From an uncultured Flavobacteriales bacterium (GTDB lineage Bacteria > Bacteroidota > Bacteroidia > Flavobacteriales_D > Crocinitomicaceae), in NCBI GenBank assembly GCA_903945495.1, contig CAJAVU010000021.1, positions 186,001-250,000 on the forward strand: a DNA stretch of 64,000 nt. Direction: 5' to 3'. Below are positions 9,989 to 18,991 of this stretch, piece after piece. Position numbers and translations under genes: made by a program. The notes beneath the pieces are model-generated. The model saw only the letters and a list, made by a program, of their open reading frames with translations, did not search any database and had not been told where the DNA came from. The first letter of the stretch is position 1. Each line of letters begins with the position of its first letter.

Positions 9989-11302
9989 TTACGGAAAGAT
10001 AACACCTCTAAACAAAGTAGCATCTACCGTTGGTATATTTGATTTGTATTTTGCATTGATTGCTTTAATAAATTCATTCGCCAAAAGCGCATTTCCTCTA
10101 GGGTTCAAGTTGATTCCATCTAATGAATACGCTCCACCAGAAACAAAATTAGGATTCAATCCAATTCCATTGAACACAATACCTGAAGTTAATGAGGCGT
10201 AAAAATCATCCGTTTCAACAAGCGCAATGTTTTTTTCTGCAGCTTTTGCAGTGATATAATTATTGTACAATTCTGTATTGTTTTTAATCGAATTTACCTC
10301 ATCAAGCGTAAGAACAAACTCATCTCGGAAAGGAAAAACTGAACCCATTTTGTTGCATTTAACTGAATCCAAGGGTACGCTTAACACTATTTTTTCTCCA
10401 GGCACCATTTGTCGAACTCCGAACGTTCCCGCACTTGGATCTTGAATTACAAAGGCATTTTTTCCAACAACAAAGGATAAACCGATTGGATTATAAATTG
10501 CATTTAAACTTGCTGCATTGGCTTCATCCAAATTCAAACCATCATACGGAATTGTATTGAAATAAGGCATTTTGGTTACATCCGGCAACGTTGAAACAAT
10601 TCCTTGATTACTCACTGAGGTAACTTGATCAATTATGGGTGAATAAAGCGCTTGAAATTGCGATTCTGTCAACAAGGTTGTATTTTTTCCTCCCGCTTTT
10701 GCATACGTCATGACTTCATCTAAACCAACATACAATGAGAAAAAAGTCGGTGTAGAATTCAATGCATCACCAATTACCGAAGCGCTTGTTGAAGAGGCCA
10801 TGCGCTTGAAAAAGTTATTCTGGCTTGAATACGCAGGACTAAAAGCATACGCCATATAAAACCCTGGAATTCCATAATTTCCAAATGGTTTCGTGGCATC
10901 ATACAAGTTATCAGAAAATATAGATGCGTCTCCCGAACTTGCTTTTCTGACAGGTGAAAGACTGGTAACATTTAAACAATCTGTTTTGAATCCTAAAATC
11001 AGTTGCGCTAAATTATCTGTATTGATTCCAACTGAATTCTCAGCAACAAATGGCTGATTGAACAATCCACCACCAACGATTTCGAATTGTTTGGCTAAAA
11101 TTGCTCCCAAAGAATTTTCTTGACCTTCACGGTACAAAGCGTCACCCATATATCCGCTTGTAGAAGTTCCTCCAATTGCAACGAAATTTGATAAATTCAA
11201 ATCACCCGCTGTATAATCCGTCTTGCTTTCTTTTGGTTTACATGCAGCAACCAACAAAGCCGCAACAGAAAAGAATGCTATCTTTTTAAAATTCGTTTTC
11301 AT
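9989..11302 (-). CDS. SGNH/GDSL hydrolase-like lipoprotein
   Basis: Lipoprotein signal 'FFSVAALLVAACKPKES'; 'FVAIGGTSTSGYMGDALYREGQENSLGAILAKQF' resembles SGNH-family block I; ends in 'LNPRGNALLANEFIKAINAKY' (block V-like). Confidence 0.6.
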   Translation of the reverse strand: MKTNFKKIAFFSVAALLVAACKPKESKTDYTAGDLNLSNFVAIGGTSTSGYMGDALYREGQENSLGAILAKQFEIVGGGLFNQPFVAENSVGINTDNLAQLILGFKTDCLNVTSLSPVRKASSGDASIFSDNLYDATKPFGNYGIPGFYMAYAFSPAYSSQNNFFKRMASSTSASVIGDALNSTPTFFSLYVGLDEVMTYAKAGGKNTTLLTESQFQALYSPIIDQVTSVSNQGIVSTLPDVTKMPYFNTIPYDGLNLDEANAASLNAIYNPIGLSFVVGKNAFVIQDPSAGTFGVRQMVPGEKIVLSVPLDSVKCNKMGSVFPFRDEFVLTLDEVNSIKNNTELYNNYITAKAAEKNIALVETDDFYASLTSGIVFNGIGLNPNFVSGGAYSLDGINLNPRGNALLANEFIKAINAKYKSNIPTVDATLFRGVIFP

Positions 11303-11307
11303 AGTTC

Positions 11308-12531
11308 CTAAAATTTGTAGATGATTGCTAAACCTGGAGCAAGAACATTGGTTGTAAAAGTTCCACTTAAATTCGTTTCAAGGTTCGTATCGGTACGTTT
11401 CAAATGTGTAAAAAACACCGATGCATCCAATTGGAAATGATCCCCGATTTTATAACCTAGTCCAGCCGTATAATTAAAACGATTTGCATCTGGTGTTTCT
11501 GGTGTTACATAGCCATTCTGAACAGGTGTTAAACCATACGCTAAGCCTAAACGCGCATCGAACTTTTCCGTTAAGGCATAATTTGCTCCAAAGCGAAAAG
11601 CAAGAGTGTTTTTATAATTTCTTGCAGATTTTGTGTCAATTAATGAAGTTGTATTTTGTGCATAATCAAAGGCCAAGGTATCGTATGCTTTCCAACCGAC
11701 ATAATTAACATCTAACGCAAAGGCCAATTTATCATTCAGTTTGTACGCAAGACCAAGAGTTGCAACTTGCGGAAGCGGTAATGCTGAAGAAAACGTTCCA
11801 CTCGGAAAATTAGCTGTTAAAGAACTTGGTACAGTAAACGTTGCTGTTCCTTCCGCCACTTCCATATTCACTTTTGAACGATATGAAAGTCCGATGTTCA
11901 ATTTTTCGGTTGCTTGCACAAGAAATCCAACATTGTAACCAAAACCACTCGCTTTACCATCCAATTCTGCATGGCCATAAGTTCCATCGGCGTCTTGAAC
12001 AGGAATATCTTTTTGAAGATTTACGTTTCCAATTGTGTAAACGAATCCAGCACCAATACCAATTTTTTCGTTCAATTTATAACTCACTGTTGGTTGGATA
12101 AAAATCGATTTTAATTGCAATTTAGTTAAGGCAAAACGACCTGTCCATGCATCTTCGTATTGGATTGTACTTCCAAACGGAGTATAAATACCTACACCAT
12201 AGAAAAACTTACTTTCCTCGTTTTTTCTATAAACAGCATACACAGAAAACGGTGTTCCCATTGGCGAATTTGTTCGACCAATCGAAGTTGTGTTTGCATC
12301 TTCAAAAAGGGTGTTTGCAAAGGTTGGTGTGAAACCGATATTTACACTGTTTTCTTTTAAGAAAGAAACACTCCCTGGATTGAAAAACACACTTGCAGCA
12401 TCAAGAGGTAGTGCATTTCCTGCACCTCCCATGCCTTGTTGTTTTTGTCCTTGAAAATTAACTTGAAATCCTTGAGAAAAAAGAAAATTTCCAGCAAGAA
12501 ATGTCATTCCAAGTAGTAGATTTTTAACCAT
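11308..12531 (-). CDS. OmpP1/FadL/TodX-family outer membrane transport protein
   Basis: ORF track start is 12564, but the internal Met 'MVKNLLLGMTFLAGNFLFSQGFQVNFQGQKQQGMGGAGNALPLDAASVFFNPG' at 12531 gives a clean signal peptide and the FadL 'GxGGA..A...DASxxFxNPG' motif. Confidence 0.92.
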   Translation of the reverse strand: MVKNLLLGMTFLAGNFLFSQGFQVNFQGQKQQGMGGAGNALPLDAASVFFNPGSVSFLKENSVNIGFTPTFANTLFEDANTTSIGRTNSPMGTPFSVYAVYRKNEESKFFYGVGIYTPFGSTIQYEDAWTGRFALTKLQLKSIFIQPTVSYKLNEKIGIGAGFVYTIGNVNLQKDIPVQDADGTYGHAELDGKASGFGYNVGFLVQATEKLNIGLSYRSKVNMEVAEGTATFTVPSSLTANFPSGTFSSALPLPQVATLGLAYKLNDKLAFALDVNYVGWKAYDTLAFDYAQNTTSLIDTKSARNYKNTLAFRFGANYALTEKFDARLGLAYGLTPVQNGYVTPETPDANRFNYTAGLGYKIGDHFQLDASVFFTHLKRTDTNLETNLSGTFTTNVLAPGLAIIYKF

Positions 12532-12725
12532 GAAAATGAAGTATATATTATTTGTAAAACACAAATTAAAAACTAAATATACACTTCTTTTTGTAGAATT
12601 GACAAATCTGTTTTGGGTGTTTCCTTTGATTAGAAATAAATTAAAGGGTTTAGCAGACTACCAAACTGAGAGAAATCATTTATTGCCTAAATTACAGATC
12701 GTGTTCTATTTTCAATAATAAAATA

Positions 12726-12758
12726 AAAAAGGGTACACAAACCGCGCACCCCTTTTGT
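12726..12758 (-). terminator. Probable rho-independent terminator of the FadL-like gene
   Basis: Minus strand: AAAAGGGGTGCGCGGTTTGTGTACCCTTTTTT, an imperfect hairpin followed by a T run. Confidence 0.55.
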
Positions 12759-12804
12759 ATTGATAATAAAAAACCTAACCTTATCAATACCCTTCAGAAA
12801 GTCT

Positions 12805-15800
12805 TTATTTCACACAGATTTTAAAGCTTGAGACATTATCTCCATCAAGCTGTAAAATAAGTTGATAGACTCCTGGATCTACATTCAATTTTGAAAGTGT
12901 AATTTGTTCGGTCGCTTTCATTTGTTGTGAATACACTAAAGTTCCTTGCATTGAATACATTTGAACGAAAATGAAGTCAACTTTGTCATTACGCAACTCA
13001 ATTGTCAATTCTTGATCGGTAATTGGATTTGGATAAATAATCGGTTCCAACGTACGTGTTGATTCAACGCATTTCTCTTGAATTGTCGCCAATAAATTCT
13101 CGCTTCCATCAACATCGTATTGCCATAATTTGTAATATGCACCTCTCGTTTTTTCCGTATCTACAAAGGAGTAATCCATACGCTCTGTTGCGTTTCCAGC
13201 AGCAGCAATCTTCGCCAAAACTGACCAATTGGTGCCATCTGTTGACTTTTCTATTTTGAAATAATCAGAATTATATTCACTCGCCGTTGACCACTTTAAA
13301 TCCGTTGTATTTGTTTCGCTACATGTTGCTGTGAAGTCTATAAATTCGACTGGTAAGCTTGAAATAGCAGTATTAATTGAACCAGTAAAACTTAATCCAT
13401 ATGATCCTGCAGAAGGCGAATTAAATCCCCAACCACCTGTTGTTGTTTGTCCACTAGCATAATAACGAATGGTAACAGTTGTTGTTTCTGAAATACTTTG
13501 TAACGCCGAAATACCGGATAAATCTACAGTCATAGTTAATGATGTGGACTGCACTGGAGAACCGATTAAAGTAAAGTTGGTGCCGTCTAAACTATAAGCA
13601 AATTGTGACGTAACTCCCGGACTGGCAACAAATGTAGCCGTACCCGCAAAACGTGCATTTATCGAAGTTAATGAAAGAGTATAACCAGTACTAGCAGACA
13701 AGGTTGTTTGGAAATAATCTGTATTCGTCGTTGAAATACCATCATTTTTAAATGCCACTGTTCTAAAAGAATTACCTGCATTGCTTGGAGTAGCTAATAA
13801 TCCTCTAGATATTAGATTGGATGCATCTAAATTCGAATTGTAAACTTCTGCTACTGAAGTAGCTACACCTGTATTCTCCCCAAAGAAATCCCATGCAGCA
13901 ATTGTTGGATAAACAACTGTTAAGTTTTGATTCACATCATTTGCAACCAAATAGTTACTATTTCCCGCTTGCGAGGCCGTAATCGTTGTTGTACCAACTC
14001 CAACCACATGAATTAACCCACCAACTATTGTTGCAACAGCAGGATTAGAACTTGTATACGTTACAGTTAATCCAGAACTCGCTGTTGCACCTGGAGTGTA
14101 ATCAGCAACTCCAACTGTTTGATTTGCTAGAGGGCCAAATGTAATTGTTTGTGACCCTTGTGTTATATCAGCACTCAACCCTGACGGTTGCGTCAAGGTA
14201 TAATTTCCAGCATCCGCTCCACTGATAGAGAAATTTGGTGTTACTGCTATTCCAGTTCCTACATTCGCCGAAACAAAGTTCCCTGCTTGTGTTAAAGTAA
14301 CTGCATCCGGCGAAATAACTCCGATTAAACTTCCTCCTGTAATGCTTGCTGTTGTTGTTCCATCGTATGGTTTGTTCGCAGCACTTGCTCCAGAAACGGT
14401 TAATGCTTTTGTAGTAATGTCAGCAGATAACGTTGGTTGTGTCAAGGTGTAATTTAAAGACGGAGCAGTATAACCTGTTACAGTAATTGGTTTACTTGTT
14501 CCAACACCAGCTGTAGTAAATGTTGCACTTGGTGTTCCAGCAACTGAGAACGTTTCTCCGTTCACTAAACCAACGTAACTAGCCGTTCCAGTGAATGTTG
14601 CAGCGGTTGTTCCATCGTATTCTTTGTTTGTGCCTGTTAAACCTGAAAGGGTTAAAACCACTGGACTTACTGCGCTACTCACTGTTGAGACATTTACAGA
14701 AGTTGCTCCCGTACTCGTCAGCACAATCGTTCCTGCATAGGTTCCAACAGCTGTTGTTGCCGCTAAACGCACGTTAATTGTTGTTGAAGCAACAACTCCT
14801 CCACTTTGTATTAGAATCAATGTAGTTGAATAACCAGAACCTGATGAAAGTTCATATCCTGCAGGTGCTGTTAGTGTTATATTGTCGGATAAAGAAGATC
14901 CTGAAACAGCAAATGTTGCTGGGCTGATACTTGCAGTTCCATAGGTTGTGTTTACTGAAGTCAATGAACCACTGTACGAAATTGTAGGAAGCGATGCAAC
15001 GGTCCAAACGGCATACAATGTTGCATTACTCGTTCCCATTGTATAACTCGCCCCATCAGCATAGGTAACTGAACCACCTGCAGATGTTGACCAACCGGTA
15101 AAAGTATATCCTGTTCTTATAAATCCGTTTGATGTCAAGTTGGAGCTTGCATTTGTCGCAATCGTTTGTGCGGCAGTCGATCCAGAAGTAGCGCCGTTTC
15201 CATCAAAAGTCAGTGTGTTATTATTTGCTGTCCATTGCGCGTATAGCGTTGCGTTTGCAGCACCCATTGTGTATGATTGCGCATTGGCATACGACGTGCC
15301 TGTTCCATTTGCTAATGTGTTCCATCCTGCGAATGAATATCCAATTTTTGTAAATGAATTTGACGTTAAATTAGCTGCTGCACCATAAACGATTGTTTGA
15401 TTGGTCATTGATCCAGAACCAGTATTTGCGTCAAACGTTACTGTGTAATTGTTGGTTGTCCACTGAGCATATAAAACGGTGTTTGCTGCTGGCATGCTAA
15501 AAGTGCTTGAAGCTGCTTGTGCTGTTCCGCTGCCATTTGCCGCTGTGTTCCAACCTGCGAACGTACTGCCTGTTTTTGCTAAAGACCCAGTGTTTCCAAG
15601 TGTCGTAACTGTGGCTCCCGAAACATACGGGCTTGTGGGATCAACTGGAGCAGTACCTGAAGTATTGCCGTTTCCGTTGTAAGTTAGGGAGTATGTTGGT
15701 GGTGAAAAAGTTGCTGTACAAACAACGTTATCAATACCAATGCCTTGTGAATTACCACCACTCGTATTTAACACCCATTTTAAATAAAATGAAGAACCTG

Positions 15801-16419
15801 GCGCAATGTTTAGTGAAGAAATTGTAATATTCGATTTGTTGATTATTCCACAATTTGTTGAACTAGGTGCGCCAGTTGTTGTATAATTATATGCAGAAGT
15901 GCCTGTAGGCAATGCGGATGTTGCAATGTCGCCTGCTGCCACTGTAATCCAGCTTGTTCCGTCTAAAGAATAGTAAAATAAAACAGATGCGGCAGCAGTA
16001 TTTATTCTGTAGCGTTCCAGGTCATAAGCGATGGTTAGTGTTGTTATATTAGACGTTCCACCGTTCGTATAGAAGGACATAATACCTGAAGTAGAGGCAT
16101 AGCCTCCAGAGGTCATAACACCCAAACTTCTTTCAGTGCTTGATGTACCCCAATTATATCTTCCTCCTGTGGTTGGCGAACCAGTACTTGCCTGCTGTGT
16201 TACTGCTGTTACATTTGTTGCTGTTGCCCATCCACTTGAAGAGCCTAAACCTGCGCCAGACATTTTCCAATTTGCTGGAAGTGTTGCAGTCGCGGAGGTA
16301 CCCATTGCATCAAAATTTTGGGTATTCGAAGCTGCCGCATTTGTTAGACTAACCTGACCTACACCCATCTTACTCACTAAAACACTTAAAACAATGAGTA
16401 ACGTAATTTTAAATTTCAT
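12805..16419 (-). CDS. Large secreted multidomain protein: InlB B-repeat (Listeria-Bacteroides type), MBG/YDG-like repeats, T9SS type A sorting domain
   Basis: Repeated 'YTVTFDANTGSGSMTNQTIVYGAAANLTSNSFTKIGYSFAGWNTLANGTG..' (InlB B/Flg_new type); 'GTNKEYDGTTAATFTG' and 'ANKPYDGTTTASITGG' (YDG type); C-terminal 'EPIIYPNPITDQELTIEL...'. Start chosen at the internal Met MKFKITLLIVLSVLVSKMGVGQ. Confidence 0.88.
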   Translation of the reverse strand: MKFKITLLIVLSVLVSKMGVGQVSLTNAAASNTQNFDAMGTSATATLPANWKMSGAGLGSSSGWATATNVTAVTQQASTGSPTTGGRYNWGTSSTERSLGVMTSGGYASTSGIMSFYTNGGTSNITTLTIAYDLERYRINTAAASVLFYYSLDGTSWITVAAGDIATSALPTGTSAYNYTTTGAPSSTNCGIINKSNITISSLNIAPGSSFYLKWVLNTSGGNSQGIGIDNVVCTATFSPPTYSLTYNGNGNTSGTAPVDPTSPYVSGATVTTLGNTGSLAKTGSTFAGWNTAANGSGTAQAASSTFSMPAANTVLYAQWTTNNYTVTFDANTGSGSMTNQTIVYGAAANLTSNSFTKIGYSFAGWNTLANGTGTSYANAQSYTMGAANATLYAQWTANNNTLTFDGNGATSGSTAAQTIATNASSNLTSNGFIRTGYTFTGWSTSAGGSVTYADGASYTMGTSNATLYAVWTVASLPTISYSGSLTSVNTTYGTASISPATFAVSGSSLSDNITLTAPAGYELSSGSGYSTTLILIQSGGVVASTTINVRLAATTAVGTYAGTIVLTSTGATSVNVSTVSSAVSPVVLTLSGLTGTNKEYDGTTAATFTGTASYVGLVNGETFSVAGTPSATFTTAGVGTSKPITVTGYTAPSLNYTLTQPTLSADITTKALTVSGASAANKPYDGTTTASITGGSLIGVISPDAVTLTQAGNFVSANVGTGIAVTPNFSISGADAGNYTLTQPSGLSADITQGSQTITFGPLANQTVGVADYTPGATASSGLTVTYTSSNPAVATIVGGLIHVVGVGTTTITASQAGNSNYLVANDVNQNLTVVYPTIAAWDFFGENTGVATSVAEVYNSNLDASNLISRGLLATPSNAGNSFRTVAFKNDGISTTNTDYFQTTLSASTGYTLSLTSINARFAGTATFVASPGVTSQFAYSLDGTNFTLIGSPVQSTSLTMTVDLSGISALQSISETTTVTIRYYASGQTTTGGWGFNSPSAGSYGLSFTGSINTAISSLPVEFIDFTATCSETNTTDLKWSTASEYNSDYFKIEKSTDGTNWSVLAKIAAAGNATERMDYSFVDTEKTRGAYYKLWQYDVDGSENLLATIQEKCVESTRTLEPIIYPNPITDQELTIELRNDKVDFIFVQMYSMQGTLVYSQQMKATEQITLSKLNVDPGVYQLILQLDGDNVSSFKICVK

Positions 16420-16536
16420 CTTGATAATTATTAAATAACTTATCAATGGAGTGGTGCTAGAATACAATTACAAAATTAACACTTAAACATTAAGCATGTG
16501 TAAAGCCATTAATAAAAAATAGAGCAATGTGAAAAT

Positions 16537-16668
16537 TTAATATTCGCCAAATAAGAGCCTAATTTTGATTGCATTAAGGATTGAAATTACCAAGGCGAGA
16601 ATTGCCAAATAAAATGCCACGTTGCTTCGTTTGCTGTAATTATTCGCTTTGTTTGGTTTGTTTGCCAT
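16537..16668 (-). CDS. Small single-TM protein (43 aa), hypothetical; below the ORF-track size cutoff
   Basis: Hand translation: MANKPNKANNYSKRSNVAFYLAILALVISILNAIKIRLLFGEY*. Sits 6 bp downstream of the glycosyltransferase CDS in the same orientation. Confidence 0.55.
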   Translation of the reverse strand: MANKPNKANNYSKRSNVAFYLAILALVISILNAIKIRLLFGEY

Positions 16669-16674
16669 TTTGAA

Positions 16675-17730
16675 TTAGAAAAAATAACGGTAAAATTGCC
16701 AGTTCATTTTTGGAGAGGCTATAATTTCTTTCGAATCTTCTAATTGAATTGCGTGTTCACGAACAATACGCGCAATGATTGTTTCCGTTTCATGGGAATA
16801 ATTCACTTCTACAGGGCGAGCAAACTTTAGCCAATTATACATTGCTCTGTAATTAATTAAGTCAAGTTTAGGTAAAACGGTAACTCCCATGCGTTTTAAA
16901 CTTTCAGCGTTGCATTGTTGCTCAAACTGATTCTCCATTGGAATCACCATTAACTTCTTCTTCAAAAACATTGCTTCTGACGGTAACTCAAATCCGGCTC
17001 CTGTCAAAACGCCTTTGCACGATGCCAATTCATTCAAAAACACTTCGTTCTCAACTGGTAAAAAAGTCACGTTATCTTTCGTGTATTTTGTTGAAGTATA
17101 TTTGGAAAAAACAACCCAACGCGCAGAAAAATTCCACAAGAATTTATACAAGACCTCATCATGATAGGCCGGCAAATAAACAACATATTGTCCTTGATCA
17201 CTTGCTTCCAACTCTCTTACTTGCTTGCGGATTACAGGAGAAAAAATGGCTTCTGCATACTTTTCAAAATGAAAGCCGTATTTTACTGTTGATGGGCAAT
17301 AATGGTTCAATACATAATTGCCAAAACGGTATTTAATATCGGGCTTTGGACTTTCTTTAAGCATCACTGCTGCTTGGTGGCTCAACTGAACACATTTAAC
17401 GTTTCTAATGGCACAAGCCCATGCAGAAATTGGCTCAAAATCACTGATTACTAAATTATAGCGTTCTACTTTCAGTTTCCGAATTTCGTTGATTAATCTG
17501 AATAACTTTATATTCATCAAGGTTTTAAAAAAGCTAATTCCTCCAGATTTTGAAGCAACAAAACTCAATCCATGAAAACGATAATTGACTTCAAAAGGCA
17601 ATTCAACTTGCGATTGATTTCCAGAAATTAAGATATCTACTTCTCCCTGTTGTTGTAGGATTGGAATAATTTCTAAAGCACGACTCAAATGGCCATTTCC
17701 AGTTCCTTGTATTGCATATAATATTTTCAT
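16675..17730 (-). CDS. Glycosyltransferase family protein (MurG/UDP-glycosyltransferase-like)
   Basis: 'MKILYAIQGTGNGHLSRALEIIPILQQQGEVDILISG' N-terminus; 'CKGVLTGAGFELPSEAMFLKKKLMVIPMENQFEQQCNAESL' C-terminal nucleotide-sugar region. Confidence 0.85.
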   Translation of the reverse strand: MKILYAIQGTGNGHLSRALEIIPILQQQGEVDILISGNQSQVELPFEVNYRFHGLSFVASKSGGISFFKTLMNIKLFRLINEIRKLKVERYNLVISDFEPISAWACAIRNVKCVQLSHQAAVMLKESPKPDIKYRFGNYVLNHYCPSTVKYGFHFEKYAEAIFSPVIRKQVRELEASDQGQYVVYLPAYHDEVLYKFLWNFSARWVVFSKYTSTKYTKDNVTFLPVENEVFLNELASCKGVLTGAGFELPSEAMFLKKKLMVIPMENQFEQQCNAESLKRMGVTVLPKLDLINYRAMYNWLKFARPVEVNYSHETETIIARIVREHAIQLEDSKEIIASPKMNWQFYRYFF

Positions 17731-17737
17731 CCGTGAT

Positions 17738-18598
17738 CTAGTTTACGTTTGCCGCATGATTGATTACCTCTTTTAAAAGAGATTCGTAGTTCAATGCTTC
17801 TTTAAAGTTTTCTTTATGATTTCGCAACGCCGAATGATTTTTTAGATAGTCTTTTTCGTCGTAACGCTTTAAGATCCAATTCCCTTCATTGTATTCTAAG
17901 GCGGTTAAATTTTCAATCCAATCACCTGAATTCAAATACATAACTTTTCCTTGCTTCACGCTTATTTGTTTCAGCGCAGGTTGATGAATGTGACCACAAA
18001 TCACAAAATCGTAGCCGTTTTCTATTGCAATTTCTGCTGCCGTTTCCTCAAAATTGTTGACGTATTTTAAGACGCCTTTTACACTGTCCTTCACTTTTTT
18101 CGATAAGGAAACTCTACCTCTTCCAAATTTTTCACTTACCCAGTTAACCAGTGTATTCAGTGCAATCAGCAAATCATAACCCTTCCCACCGAGCTTTGCA
18201 ATCCATTTTGAATGTTTCATTGCTGTATCGAAAACATCTCCATGAAACAACCACGCTTTTCCAGCATCTAGGTTCAACACCAATTTATTGACAATATGAA
18301 ATTGACCCAATGAAAAACCATTGAACTTTCGCAGCATTTCATCGTGGTTCCCTGTGATATAATAAATGGTTGTTCCTTTCGAAAGCATACTCGTAATCGT
18401 TTTGATCACTTGCATATTTGATGTGGGAAAATAATGTTTGTTGAATTGCCAGATATCAATAAAATCTCCATTCAGCACAAGGGTTGTAGGATTAATTGAG
18501 TTCAAATAGTTGTTTAACTCTTCAGCGCGTGAACCATACGTTCCTAAATGAACATCTGAAATAACGACCAATTCAACTTCTCTTTTTTCCTTTTGCAT
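17738..18598 (-). CDS. UDP-2,3-diacylglucosamine diphosphatase-like metallophosphoesterase
   Basis: 'VVISDVHLGTYG', 'LVLNGDFIDIWQ', 'YITGNHDEMLR', 'FVICGHIHQPALK' metallophosphoesterase motifs. Confidence 0.88.
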   Translation of the reverse strand: MQKEKREVELVVISDVHLGTYGSRAEELNNYLNSINPTTLVLNGDFIDIWQFNKHYFPTSNMQVIKTITSMLSKGTTIYYITGNHDEMLRKFNGFSLGQFHIVNKLVLNLDAGKAWLFHGDVFDTAMKHSKWIAKLGGKGYDLLIALNTLVNWVSEKFGRGRVSLSKKVKDSVKGVLKYVNNFEETAAEIAIENGYDFVICGHIHQPALKQISVKQGKVMYLNSGDWIENLTALEYNEGNWILKRYDEKDYLKNHSALRNHKENFKEALNYESLLKEVINHAANVN

Positions 18599-18991
18599 CG
18601 GGCTAGTTTTAACGTATACAAAATTGACGCATTCAGATTGTTTGGTTTTTAAGTCTATTTTAAATCTGCATTCTGCTTTAACATTAAAAAGTTGAAAACA
18701 TGGATAAGCACCATATTTCTTGATGATTACTCATTTTAAATAGAAAAATATTTATTGCTATGGTAACCTCTATTTTACAAGGGGGTAATTTTTCGAGCCA
18801 TTTTTAAAATTCCTGTGAAAATTCCTGTGAAAGTTGATAACACAGTATTAATCTTCCATCAAGTGCTTGTTGTGATTCAACATGTTGCTTCAATCTCGCA
18901 GACTATTACTTCTATTGTTTATTCCGCTTTCAACTGAAAAGATTGTTTAAATCCTAGAAAAGGTCTTTTGACTTGCGAACCACTTGCTGGT

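Noticed and set aside
16938-17336. 132-aa plus-strand ORF opposite the glycosyltransferase
   Set aside because: Antisense to a well-supported CDS; composition looks like a shadow ORF with no domain.
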